From assembly GCA_046349855.1 (NCBI GenBank), contig JAXMBM010000024.1, forward strand, positions 1 through 64,000: a stretch of DNA of 64,000 nucleotides, in the 5' to 3' direction. This document shows positions 17,906 through 26,109 of the stretch, in pieces. Position numbers and translations under genes: made by a program. A model generated the notes under the pieces. That model was not told where the DNA came from and searched no databases. It saw nothing but the letters and a program-made list of their open reading frames with translations. Numbering within the stretch: position 1 is the stretch's first letter; the number at the start of each line of letters is the position of its first letter. This DNA is from CAIXSC01 sp046349855. Its GTDB lineage: Bacteria > Planctomycetota > Planctomycetia > Pirellulales > Pirellulaceae.

Positions 17906-18126
17906 CGGTCGGTAGATTTCGGCAAGGTTGAGTAGCGCAACCGAGATGGTGCGCGCTTCTTTCGCCCCACGCTCCATCCACAGCCCTCGTTCGGACGGCT
18001 TGTGGCCGACGAGATTCGGGCAGCTTTCGCCCGACCGTCAACGGGCTCCCGCAGGATCATGCAGGGTACGATTTCCCTGCTCTGCGAACGGAGTCACTCA
18101 GGGAAACCGCAGGAGCTTGGATTCAC

Positions 18127-19965
18127 ATGACGATGTCCGACGAGACGCTTTCCACCCCCATCGAGGCAACGGAGTCGGTGGTCGGCGAGACCACAACGAC
18201 GTTTGGCGATCTGAACCTCAGCAGTGTGTTGCTCGACACCTTGCAGCAGGCCGGCTACGTGACACCAACCCCGATCCAGGCGCAGGCGATTCCCCCGCTG
18301 CTGGCCGGTCGGGACGTGCTGGGGCAGGCGCAGACCGGGACCGGAAAGACGGCCGCATTCGCCCTGCCCTTGCTGCAGAGGATCGAACTGACCGACCGGC
18401 GTCCGCAGATCCTGGTCCTCACGCCGACGCGGGAACTGGCGATTCAAGTGAGTGCCGCGTTCCAGCGGTACGGTGCCGGCCTGGAAGGCTTGCGCGTGGC
18501 CACGATTTACGGCGGACAGGATTACGGAGTGCAGTTCCGCGCACTCGATCGAGGCGCCCACGTCGTGGTGGGGACTCCGGGGCGAGTGATGGACCATATG
18601 CGGCGCGAGTCACTGCGACTCGATGGCCTCCGCGCCCTGGTGCTGGACGAGGCCGACGAGATGCTGCGGATGGGATTTGCGGAGGACGTCGAGTGGGTCG
18701 TGACGCAAGCACCGCGCGAGCGGCAGACGGCGCTCTTCTCGGCGACGCTGCCGGAACCGATTCGCGTGCTCGCTCAGCAGCAGTTGCGCGAGCCGGCTGA
18801 AATCACGATCGCCCAGAAGACGGCGACCGCCGACACGATCCGGCAGCGGTACGTGGTCGTGCAGCCGCAGCAGAAGGAGACCCTGTTGCTCCGTTTGCTG
18901 GAAGCGGAAGAAATCGAAGGCGTGCTGGTGTTCGTCAAGCTGAAGAGTTCGACGGAGCCACTGGCCGAATTGCTGACGGCGGCCGGGCAGCGAGCCGCGG
19001 CACTGCACGGCGACATTCCTCAGGCGCAGCGTGAACGGATCATCCGCGCCCTCAAGGACGGTCGGCTCGACGTGGTCGTCGCCACCGACGTAGCTGCCCG
19101 CGGCCTGGACGTGCAGCGCATCAGCCACGTCATCAACTACGATCTGCCGATCGACAACGAGGCCTACGTCCATCGCATCGGCCGCACGGGTCGCGCGGGG
19201 CGTCAGGGCACGGCGATCCTGCTGGTGACACCTCGTGAGCAGGGGCGGCTGCGGCGGCTCGAGCGGGCCATTGGCCAGCCGCTCGAACCGCAGGATCCGC
19301 CGTCCAATCGGACCATCAACAAGCGTCGAGTGGCGCGCTTCCACGACCGAATCACGGCGGCTCTGGCGCGCCCTGAAATCGAAGTCTTCCAGTCGATCGT
19401 CGCCCAGTACGTGCGCGAGTACCCCGCAGCCCAGGAACGTGTCGCTGCGGCTCTGGCGATCCTGACGCACGGCGATCAACCGTTGCTGCTCACCGAAGAA
19501 CTGCTCCCCGCCCGTTTCGAACCGCGGCAGCGCGGCGTCGACGGTCGACCGGAGCGGCGGCGTGGGGCCTCGGCGGGACGGTACGAGGAGACCGGCGCGG
19601 CGCCGGCCTCGGCGCGCCGCTTTCGCGGACAGCGACAGACGTATCGCGTCGAAGTCGGGCGTCGGCATCAGGTCAGCCCCGGTGCCCTCGTCGGCGCGAT
19701 CGCCAACGAAACCGGACTCGACGGCGCCAGCATCGGCCGGATCGCCATCTACGACGATTTCAGCATCGTTGACTTGCCCGCTCGACTGCCGTACGCCGTA
19801 CTGCGAGCACTACGTCACGTCCGCGTGGCGGGGCGGCGGCTGCAGCCTACGCCGGCCGACGAAGCACCGCGGCGCGAGAAACACCGAGCGCCTCGACATG
19901 TACAGCCGGTCCAGGTCCGTTCGAATTCGCACGACGAGTCGGCTCCGCCGCTCCCTTCCCCATAA
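18127..19965 (+). CDS. deaD: DEAD-box ATP-dependent RNA helicase, DeaD/CsdA type
   Basis: This encodes 612 residues. All helicase motifs are present: Q motif region (FGDLN, TPTPIQ), AQTGTGKT at 68-75, PTREL, TPGRV, DEAD at 174-177, SAT, ATDVAARGLDV and HRIGRTGRAG. After the two RecA-like domains comes a helical region, a basic linker and a DbpA-type RNA-binding domain (about 500-570: YRVEVGRRHQVSPGALVGAI, IGRIAIYDDFSIVDLP). The tail is basic and Pro-rich. Such proteins unwind structured RNA in ribosome assembly and mRNA decay, often at low temperature. The start ATG has AGGAG 11 nt upstream; a second ATG follows two codons later. The long upstream gap is consistent with a structured leader, which is inference. 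Confidence 0.95.
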   Translation: MTMSDETLSTPIEATESVVGETTTTFGDLNLSSVLLDTLQQAGYVTPTPIQAQAIPPLLAGRDVLGQAQTGTGKTAAFALPLLQRIELTDRRPQILVLTPTRELAIQVSAAFQRYGAGLEGLRVATIYGGQDYGVQFRALDRGAHVVVGTPGRVMDHMRRESLRLDGLRALVLDEADEMLRMGFAEDVEWVVTQAPRERQTALFSATLPEPIRVLAQQQLREPAEITIAQKTATADTIRQRYVVVQPQQKETLLLRLLEAEEIEGVLVFVKLKSSTEPLAELLTAAGQRAAALHGDIPQAQRERIIRALKDGRLDVVVATDVAARGLDVQRISHVINYDLPIDNEAYVHRIGRTGRAGRQGTAILLVTPREQGRLRRLERAIGQPLEPQDPPSNRTINKRRVARFHDRITAALARPEIEVFQSIVAQYVREYPAAQERVAAALAILTHGDQPLLLTEELLPARFEPRQRGVDGRPERRRGASAGRYEETGAAPASARRFRGQRQTYRVEVGRRHQVSPGALVGAIANETGLDGASIGRIAIYDDFSIVDLPARLPYAVLRALRHVRVAGRRLQPTPADEAPRREKHRAPRHVQPVQVRSNSHDESAPPLPSP

Positions 19966-19987
19966 ATCACCTCCGCCAGCGGGTTGC

Positions 19988-20015
19988 TTGACGCGGTCCC
20001 CACCTGTGGTACATT
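19988..20015 (+). promoter_or_regulatory. Sigma-70-like promoter of the cobalamin riboswitch transcript
   Basis: TTGACG (19988-19993) and TACATT (20010-20015) are separated by 16 bases. Transcription would start near 20022, right at the first base of the riboswitch aptamer. The match and the position support each other. Confidence 0.6.
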
Positions 20016-20022
20016 GCCGCCC

Positions 20023-20243
20023 GTGCCTGAGGTGTCCCAGCGGCTTGTCGCGGGCTGGGAAGAATAGGGAAAACGGTGCAAATCCGTTGCGGTCCCGCCG
20101 CTGTAACCGGGGACGAACGCTGCTCCCAGCCACTGCACGGTTTCGACCATTCGCGCCGCTCGACCAGCGGCTGCTACCGTCGGACCACGCGGGAAGGCTC
20201 AGCTAGTAGAACGATCCGGAAGTCAGAAGACCTGCCTCAAGGC
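20023..20243 (+). promoter_or_regulatory. Cobalamin (B12) riboswitch
   Basis: The conserved blocks of the cobalamin aptamer appear in order. GCCTGAGG near 20025 opens P1 and pairs with CCTCAAGGC near 20234-20242 with one bulge. GCGGTCCCGCCGCTGTAAC falls at 20089-20107, GCCACTG at 20129-20135, and the B12 box AGTCAGAAGACCTGCC at 20221-20236. The length of about 220 nt is normal. The downstream region before the gene (20244-20474) contains a CCGGAC/GTCCGG stem at 20310-20330 and the start-site sequence GAGGATGGTCAGG, so control could be at termination or translation. The only gene downstream on this strand is the DUF1559 pseudopilin; no B12 synthesis or BtuB gene is near. Confidence 0.93.
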
Positions 20244-20474
20244 GGATTTTGACGCGTGCTTTTTCGCGGAAGGAAGCGTCGCAGCCCAGCGCCGGGCGAC
20301 CGCCCAGCGCCGGACCGCTGCCCCGTCCGGACGACGGTACTCAGCCACCCGCGGAGACAACTCCGTCAGGGGAGGCATTGCGGATCGTCCGCCACGGCTG
20401 AAGCTTCCTCCCCGACGAGGCGATGTCGTCGCTACGCGGCCTCCCCGGTCGCGATTACCACGAGGATGGTCAGG

Positions 20475-21329
20475 ATGTCATTTTTCTGTCGCCGGCTCCG
20501 CGCCGGCTCCCGCTTTGCAGTCTGCGCCAGGCGTTCCTCTGACCTGGCTTTCCGCCGGCCCGCACACCGCGGTTTCACCCTGGTAGAACTCCTGGTGGTC
20601 ATTGCCATCATCGGGATTCTCGTGGCCCTGCTGTTGCCGGCGGTGCAGATGGCCCGCGAAGCGGCTCGGCGCACTCAATGCACCAATAACCTGAAGCAGA
20701 ATGTGCTCGCGGTTCTCATGTACCACGACACGTTCCTGGTCTTGCCGCCGGCGAACCTGCCTTCGGGCTGGCCGGACCAGGTGACGTGGTTCGGTCGTGT
20801 CGACTACTCAACGAATCAGGTCGATACCGAGGCGGGCCTGCTGGCGCCGTTCATCGAGCGGAGCAAAGCCGTGTTCCGTTGTCCGTCGATGACCAAGGTC
20901 GAGCTGTTGTATCAAGGGGCCACGGGCGGCTATGGCTACAACATGAATATCGGCCATGTGGACTTCTCGAACTGGCCCGCTCCTCCCGTTTTGATCACGA
21001 CGAATCTGGCGTCGTATATGGCGACATCGCGGACGGTGGTACTGACCGATGCCGCGCGGATTTCGCTCCCCTGGTCCGGCGATCCCGTGATGCGGGTCAC
21101 CGAGAATTTCTATCTGCAGGGGCCGGACGATCCTTTTGCCGCCCCGGGGACGCATTTCCGGCACACCGGCACGGCATCGGTCGCGTATCTGGACGGGCAT
21201 GTGGAGGGACGGACCGAGGAATTCGCCCCGTCACCGGGGAGCTGGCCACCGGAAGCCAACCAGCTGCGCAAGAAAACTCAGCTGGGATACGTAAGCAAGA
21301 CAAGCGTCGAAGCCTACCGGTCGAATTGA
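20475..21329 (+). CDS. DUF1559 pseudopilin-like protein under cobalamin riboswitch control
   Basis: This encodes 284 residues from the ATG at 20475 (GAGG 9 nt upstream; the ATG at 20466 is an alternative). After a 33-residue basic leader comes the type IV prepilin signal: Gly33-Phe34 cleavage site, GFTLVELLVVIAIIGIL, Glu at position +5, then LLPAVQMAREAARRTQCTNN, the usual start of planctomycete DUF1559 proteins. The C-terminal part has the typical His/Asp-Gly ending (FRHTGTASVAYLDGHVEG). The middle of DUF1559 is usually about 300 residues, so this is slightly short. It should be processed by a prepilin peptidase and displayed by type II secretion/pilus-like machinery, none of which is encoded nearby. 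Regulation by B12 is shown by the riboswitch; a part in B12 capture is inference. Confidence 0.9.
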   Translation: MSFFCRRLRAGSRFAVCARRSSDLAFRRPAHRGFTLVELLVVIAIIGILVALLLPAVQMAREAARRTQCTNNLKQNVLAVLMYHDTFLVLPPANLPSGWPDQVTWFGRVDYSTNQVDTEAGLLAPFIERSKAVFRCPSMTKVELLYQGATGGYGYNMNIGHVDFSNWPAPPVLITTNLASYMATSRTVVLTDAARISLPWSGDPVMRVTENFYLQGPDDPFAAPGTHFRHTGTASVAYLDGHVEGRTEEFAPSPGSWPPEANQLRKKTQLGYVSKTSVEAYRSN

Positions 21330-21367
21330 GCTTTATTGTCCGGGCCGGCAGATCGGCAGCGGCAGTC

Positions 21368-21397
21368 AGCCGCGCGGCGTTGCTGCACGCCGCGCGG
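21368..21397 (+). terminator. First of two tandem hairpins after the DUF1559 gene
   Basis: GCCGCGCGGCGT (21368-21379) and ACGCCGCGCGGC (21386-21397) form a perfect 12-bp, almost all-GC stem with a TGCTGC loop, 39 bases past the stop codon. No T-run follows. Confidence 0.65.
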
Positions 21398-21414
21398 CTC
21401 GCCAGCTGTTCCCT

Positions 21415-21449
21415 GGCACCGGAGCGGTCCGTGAGGAGCCGCTCCGGTG
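21415..21449 (+). terminator. Second tandem hairpin after the DUF1559 gene
   Basis: GCACCGGAGCGG (21415-21426) pairs perfectly with CCGCTCCGGTGC (21438-21449), leaving an 11-base loop. It follows the first hairpin after 17 bases; the two together probably end or stabilise the transcript. The following bases are A-rich rather than T-rich. Confidence 0.65.
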
Positions 21450-21459
21450 CGCAGTAAAT

Positions 21460-21586
21460 AAAGCCCCGCCGTGAAGCACTTGCCGGCGCGGTTGACCCAG
21501 AAACCGCAGCCAGCAAGCCGATCGCTTCGACCCAGGAGGGGGGTAGCGCCGATTTCCCGCAAAACCGGTCGCTGACGGCGGGGCTT
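21460..21586. repeat. Long inverted repeat with two exclusive pairings
   Basis: AAGCCCCGCCGT (21460-21471) is the exact reverse complement of ACGGCGGGGCTT (21575-21586). Overlapping it, GTGAAGC (21470-21476) can pair instead with GCTTCAC (21583-21589). The loop of about 100 bases has no gene. The element sits in the convergent gap between the pseudopilin and the MurF-like gene. On the minus strand the outer stem is followed by CTTTATTT, so it may be the terminator of the mur-like transcript, or a structured RNA. Confidence 0.5.
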
Positions 21587-21676
21587 CACCAATGGCCCCA
21601 AGGCGCCGGAAACGCCTCGAACTTACCTCTGCTTCCGGAGTATCCTGTCGCTGTTCTTGGCTCTCTCAACCGTGTT

Positions 21677-23098
21677 TCAGGCGGCCGCTGAACCACTGAC
21701 GCGAGTCAGTCGTTCGGTCAGCCGCCGAGTTTCGTCGGCGGTGGCGCCGGTCACCAGAATGGCGTCGCCGGTGCGACAACCACGTCGTACCCAGTCCACC
21801 GCCTCGTCCGCTTCGGCAGCCGTCACGGCCTGCCGAACTCCCAGCCCGGCGGCTCGTACGGCTGCGGTCAATTCTTCGGCCCGCGAACCAAAACTCACCA
21901 CCACATCGGCGCCGAATCGCGTTACGGCCGCATCGCCATAACGGCGAGTCAACTCGACGGCTTGCGTATGGTCGCGAAACAGGTCGCCAGCCAGCACGAT
22001 CCGCCGACCGGTCACCGGCACGTCGCGGAGTGCCGCCAGCGCGGCCTGAGCCGCCACAGGACGACCGCGCGGACAATCGGCCAGCACCGTCAAGTCGCGT
22101 CGCTGCAGTACTCGGCATGTACCTTCCGGCGGCGACACCTGAGCGAGACGCCGGGCGATCTCCGAGGAGTGAATTCCCGCCAGCCGTCCCACGGCATACG
22201 CAGCCAGAGCCGGCAGCAGCTGGTGTCGGCCGGCGGCCGGCACGCGCAGTCGCAGCCCGTCGACGCTGAACTCCAAACCGGCCTCGCCCAGCCGTACGGA
22301 ACTGGCGGCCCAGTCGCAGCGCGTTCCGCGCCCGATCCGCAGAATCTGTTCGGTGGCTGCCGGGAGAGCGCGCGTGATCAGTTCATCGTCGCCATTGACG
22401 ATCAGCATGCCCTCGCTGGGGAGTGCATCGCGGAGGGCCTGGATCTGCCGCGTCACGCGTGTCAGATCGGTGGATTCCGGCCACCCCGCTTGAGCGTTCA
22501 ACAATACGGCCGCGTGGGGCGAGATCCATTGAGCCTGTTCGAGAAACGCCGCCGTGTCGGTCGCCGCGGGACCAGGGAGTTCGAACACGCCGAATCGCCG
22601 GTCGACCGTCAGTTCCAACAGGGAGCGGGGATCGAACTCGGCCGAGGCAGCCGGGGCGGGACGAATCCCGGTGCCACGTGCCGCCAGCACCGCTTCCATC
22701 CATGTGGCCGCCGTCGTTTTGCCCGTATGGCCCGCGACCGCGACGACGAATCCCGTATAGCGACAGCGTACCGCCCGCACAAGTTGGCGCAATGCCGCTC
22801 GGCTGTCGTCCACCTGAATGGCGAACTTTCCCGCCCACGGTTCGACGCGCCGACCTGAGGTGACCACGCCGAGTGCCGAGCGGGCAAACGCTTCTTCAGG
22901 CAAGTCTTCCCGGCCCGCCTCTCGTTCCAGAGACCAGAACACATCGCCGGGCTGTACTTGTCCACAATCGACGACGACGCGTCCCAGAGGCTCCAGCTCT
23001 CCTCCCAGGGGAGGCATGTCCCCGAGACGGAGGCGTCCCCCCGTAATTTCCACCAGATCGCGAATACACAAGTGCGGCATGTTCAACTCGGACAACAT
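21677..23098 (-). CDS. Divergent MurF-like Mur ligase family protein
   Basis: This encodes 473 residues from the ATG at 23098; the in-frame ATG at 23080 (MPHLCIRDLVEITGGRL) fits the family start equally well. The three-domain Mur ligase plan is visible. An N-terminal substrate domain leads into a central ATPase with the P-loop GHTGKTT (123-129). A C-terminal domain follows (GRRIVLAGDLFRDH). MurF normally adds D-Ala-D-Ala to the UDP-MurNAc-tripeptide. Key family motifs are altered: the TN-x-x-x-AH region reads LLNAQAGWPES, without the His, and the DxYNANP motif reads DCPRGRP. It may therefore be inactive or use another substrate. It follows the MurE-like gene after 3 bases, so both are surely co-transcribed. 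Other family members cannot be excluded. Confidence 0.75.
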   Translation of the reverse strand: MLSELNMPHLCIRDLVEITGGRLRLGDMPPLGGELEPLGRVVVDCGQVQPGDVFWSLEREAGREDLPEEAFARSALGVVTSGRRVEPWAGKFAIQVDDSRAALRQLVRAVRCRYTGFVVAVAGHTGKTTAATWMEAVLAARGTGIRPAPAASAEFDPRSLLELTVDRRFGVFELPGPAATDTAAFLEQAQWISPHAAVLLNAQAGWPESTDLTRVTRQIQALRDALPSEGMLIVNGDDELITRALPAATEQILRIGRGTRCDWAASSVRLGEAGLEFSVDGLRLRVPAAGRHQLLPALAAYAVGRLAGIHSSEIARRLAQVSPPEGTCRVLQRRDLTVLADCPRGRPVAAQAALAALRDVPVTGRRIVLAGDLFRDHTQAVELTRRYGDAAVTRFGADVVVSFGSRAEELTAAVRAAGLGVRQAVTAAEADEAVDWVRRGCRTGDAILVTGATADETRRLTERLTRVSGSAAA

Positions 23099-23101
23099 CA
23101 A

Positions 23102-24619
23102 CTAACCGAAAATCTTCAGGACCGGTCGGTCGGCGGTGGCACGAGGCTCGTCCGACGGCCGGTTGTACAGGTAATGGCGAACCAGGCCCCGATCATCCCA
23201 GGGAATCCGGCGAGTTCCGCATTCGTGAAACCCCGCCTCTCCTTTGCCGGCCACCACGACGGCATCGCCCGGCCGAGCCTGATCGAGTGCCCAGGTGATG
23301 GCGGCTTCGCGATCGGGACGAACCAGAGCGTGACCGGGACGCTGAAACCCATCCAGCAAACCGTGCACAATCTCCAACGGGGACTCGCCACGCGGATTAT
23401 CGCTGGTCAGCACGCGCACATGCGCCAGTTTCTCCAGCACGCGGCCCAGTTGCGGACGCAGGTCGTGATTGCGTTCCCCTTCCGCACCGAACACGCAGAT
23501 CACGCGACCTCGCGTCACCTGCCGAACCGTGCGCAGTGCGGCGGTGAGCGCATCGGGCGTGCGTGCCGCTTCAATGTAGACCTGAAAGGGCTGACCGCAG
23601 TCGATGCGCTCGAGGCGTCCGGGAAGCGACGTCACGGCTTCGAGTCCGCGGACAATCGTGGGCAAGTCGATTCCCCAGGCGATGGCGACCGCTGCGGCCG
23701 ACAGGCAGTTGTAGACGTGATGATCGCCCAGCATTCTTGTGCAAACCGGAATCGCTTCGGGCCCGGCCTGGAACAGAAAGGTCTGTTCGCCCGCACTGCG
23801 TTCCAGAATCTGCGCCGAAATCTCGGCGTCGTTCCGCAACCCGATCGTCAACACCGGGTGCCGCAGGTGCGGCATAAACGACTCGCTCGCCGGGTCGTCC
23901 ACATTGACGACGGCAAAACCGCCGGGCTTCAGGTGTTCGAAAAGTCGTGTTTTCAGTTGGCGATACTGCAGCAGCGATCCGTGATCACCGGCATGGTCGC
24001 GTCGGACGTTGGTGACGATGGCGGCGTCGAATTCCATGCCGGCCGTCTGCCGCGTGGCCAGCCCTTCGCTGCTGACCTCGACCACCGCGTGCGACTGTCC
24101 CGCATCGGCGACGCGCCGCAGCGACTGAGCGTATTCGCTGGCCGAATACCCCGCGCCGTACGGTTCCGGTCGCAACGGTGCCACGGCCGACAAACTGCTG
24201 ATCAGCCCGGCTCCCAGCCGCGCCTGGCGGAGAATGGAAGCCAGCAGATGTGCCGTTACCGTCTTGCCATTGCTCCCGGTGATCCCCGCCACCCGCAGTT
24301 CGTCGCAGGGACGCCCCGACAAAGCATGGCAGAGGAGCCCCTGGGCATGACGTGTATCGCGCACCAGGCAGGTCGGTACGGTGGCCGGCACAAGCCGTTC
24401 CGCCAGCACGCCTCGAGCGCCGCGCTGGATCGCCTCCGCGACCTCTTCGTGCCCGTCTCGCTCGGCTTCCACCAGAGCGATGTACAGATCTCCCGGACGG
24501 CATTTCCGGGCATCCGTGGTCCAAGAAGCCACCTCAACGTCGGCGCCGCCCAGAAACCGGGCGTGGGGCAGCAATTGACGCAGGCTGATGGCGGCGGCAC
24601 GATGCAGGATCGGCGGCAT
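23102..24619 (-). CDS. Divergent MurE-like Mur ligase family protein
   Basis: This encodes 505 residues from the ATG at 24619, with a strong AAGGAGG 9 nt upstream. Mur ligase domains are in order: an N-terminal domain with ASWTTDARKCRPGDLYIAL, a P-loop ATPase (GITGSNGKT at 112-120), and EVSS at 181-184. The lysine that is carbamylated in MurE is kept (Lys223 in QLKTRLF). The C-terminal domain keeps SDNPRGESP (406-414), the meso-diaminopimelate-recognition motif. Several normally invariant spots differ: EVSSH is EVSSE, DYAHTPD is EAARTPD (350-356), RDHLDYHG is RDHAGDHG, and GKGHE is GKGEAGFHE. MurE adds the third residue to the peptidoglycan stem peptide. Whether this copy does so is doubtful, as no other cell-wall genes are near. 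Confidence 0.8.
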   Translation of the reverse strand: MPPILHRAAAISLRQLLPHARFLGGADVEVASWTTDARKCRPGDLYIALVEAERDGHEEVAEAIQRGARGVLAERLVPATVPTCLVRDTRHAQGLLCHALSGRPCDELRVAGITGSNGKTVTAHLLASILRQARLGAGLISSLSAVAPLRPEPYGAGYSASEYAQSLRRVADAGQSHAVVEVSSEGLATRQTAGMEFDAAIVTNVRRDHAGDHGSLLQYRQLKTRLFEHLKPGGFAVVNVDDPASESFMPHLRHPVLTIGLRNDAEISAQILERSAGEQTFLFQAGPEAIPVCTRMLGDHHVYNCLSAAAVAIAWGIDLPTIVRGLEAVTSLPGRLERIDCGQPFQVYIEAARTPDALTAALRTVRQVTRGRVICVFGAEGERNHDLRPQLGRVLEKLAHVRVLTSDNPRGESPLEIVHGLLDGFQRPGHALVRPDREAAITWALDQARPGDAVVVAGKGEAGFHECGTRRIPWDDRGLVRHYLYNRPSDEPRATADRPVLKIFG

Positions 24620-24741
24620 GTTCGTCGGCCTCCTTGCCTGAGAACAAGCTTCGAAACTTTCCGAGTCCTCTGCAGCCCTTCCTGGGCTTCAGATCGGGCG
24701 GCATTGTGACGATTTCCGTCCCCGCGTCAAGCTCGCTTTTT

Positions 24742-26031
24742 TTACCCTCCAAAGGCCTTCGCTGCCTGCAGACCGGTGACCACCTGAGTCCCCGGCTCCA
24801 GCGTGCCGGAGACCAATTCCGTGTACTGGCTATCGCTCAGTCCGGTCACCACCTCGACCGCGCGAAGCCACTCTCCATCCACCACCCAGACATGGCGGCG
24901 CCGGCGATTGCGCCTGGTCGCCGCCCGCTCTTCTGCCGACAGGATCCGGTCCGAGATCGTGGCTTCATCGTCGTCGGCCGTCTCCGCCCGTTCCGTCCCC
25001 TCAATCAACCCGCGGTCCTCGGGCCGCACGTGCCGTGCCTCGGGATAGAACCGCAGGGCCGCATTGGGCACCTTCACCACATCCGCCCGGCGATCCACCT
25101 GAAAGGAAATGCTGGCCGTCATCCCGGGCAGAAGTTTCAGCTCCTCATTCGGTGCCGCCACAATGACCGGATAGGTGACCACATTCTGCGTGGTCGTCGA
25201 ACTCAAACGGATCTCCTCGATCTCGCCGCTGAACAGGTCGTCGGGATACGCATCCACGGTGAATTTGACCGGCTGCCGCTCCAGCTGCGCGGCCCGGATC
25301 AGCCCGATATCAGCCTCGTCCACCGAGGCGTGAACGTGCATTTTCTTCCGCATTTCGGGCGCGATGATGAACAGTTCGGGAGTCTGAAACTGCGCCGCCA
25401 GCGTCTGCCCGCGATCGATCTTGCGGTTGATGATGATGCCATCCACGGGCGACACGATGTTCGTATAGTCGACCTGCGCCTGGGCATTGGCGACGCTCGC
25501 CTCCGCCTGCTCCACCGCCGCCTCGGCGACCAGCAGCTGAGCCTCGAGCGCCTCGCGAGCAAACCGCAGGCGGTCCAGTTCCGCCTGAGCGATGAACATC
25601 GGGTCCTCGTCCCGCAAACGGTGCCCCCGTTTCTCGTCATTGCTCGCCTGCTGCAGCTGGGCCTGCACGCGTTTGACGTCCGCTTCCCGAGTCTTGTAAT
25701 TGGCCACCTGCTGCTGCAGGGCCGCGTTGTAGATCCGCGGATCGATTTTGGCCAGCGGCTGGTCCTTCTTGACTTCCTGATTGAACTCGCCGTACAGCTC
25801 GATGATCGGCCCGGAAACGAACGAGCCCACCGTTACCTGGAGGACCGGTTTGACCGTCCCAGTCGAATTCACCACCGCCAGAATTTCCCCCCGCTGCACC
25901 GCCGCCACTCGCCACCGCGGACGATTGCGTTCCTTCCAATACCGGCCAATGGGACCCGTGGACAGATATCCCAGACCTCCCAGACCAGCGAGAACCAGCA
26001 GCCAGATTCCCCAGCGAATCAGTCGACGCAT
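24742..26031 (-). CDS. MacA/HlyD-type periplasmic adaptor
   Basis: This encodes 429 residues from the ATG at 26031 (GGGAG about 11 nt upstream). One N-terminal membrane anchor (RLIRWGIWLLVLAGLGGLGYL) is followed by a beta-barrel/lipoyl-like half (VAAVQRGEILAVVNSTGTV, GSFVSGPIIELY). Next is a long coiled-coil hairpin (about 95-190, rich in Ala, Glu and Gln), the second lipoyl half (IVSPVDGIIINRKIDRGQTL) and a beta-barrel domain (LLPGMTASISFQV). A charged insertion (TERAETADDDEATIS, RRNRRRR) precedes the membrane-proximal domain. Adaptors of this kind bridge an inner-membrane ABC transporter and a TolC channel, and both an ATPase and a TolC-like gene lie just across the divergent promoter region. 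No permease gene is present. Confidence 0.88.
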   Translation of the reverse strand: MRRLIRWGIWLLVLAGLGGLGYLSTGPIGRYWKERNRPRWRVAAVQRGEILAVVNSTGTVKPVLQVTVGSFVSGPIIELYGEFNQEVKKDQPLAKIDPRIYNAALQQQVANYKTREADVKRVQAQLQQASNDEKRGHRLRDEDPMFIAQAELDRLRFAREALEAQLLVAEAAVEQAEASVANAQAQVDYTNIVSPVDGIIINRKIDRGQTLAAQFQTPELFIIAPEMRKKMHVHASVDEADIGLIRAAQLERQPVKFTVDAYPDDLFSGEIEEIRLSSTTTQNVVTYPVIVAAPNEELKLLPGMTASISFQVDRRADVVKVPNAALRFYPEARHVRPEDRGLIEGTERAETADDDEATISDRILSAEERAATRRNRRRRHVWVVDGEWLRAVEVVTGLSDSQYTELVSGTLEPGTQVVTGLQAAKAFGG

Positions 26032-26109
26032 AGCGTTACCGGCTCCCTTCGCACCAGTACGATGATCTATTATGTAGCCGTTCGCCATCTCCGCGAACGG
26101 GCAACGCTC

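Noticed and set aside
20256..20474. N-terminal extension of the DUF1559 protein starting at 20256
   Set aside because: The extension overlaps riboswitch output sequence, lacks a ribosome site and reads as non-coding; the prepilin leader fits a start at 20475.
21460..21586. tRNA or other classical RNA gene
   Set aside because: No T-loop, anticodon arm or CCA end could be drawn; kept only as an inverted repeat.
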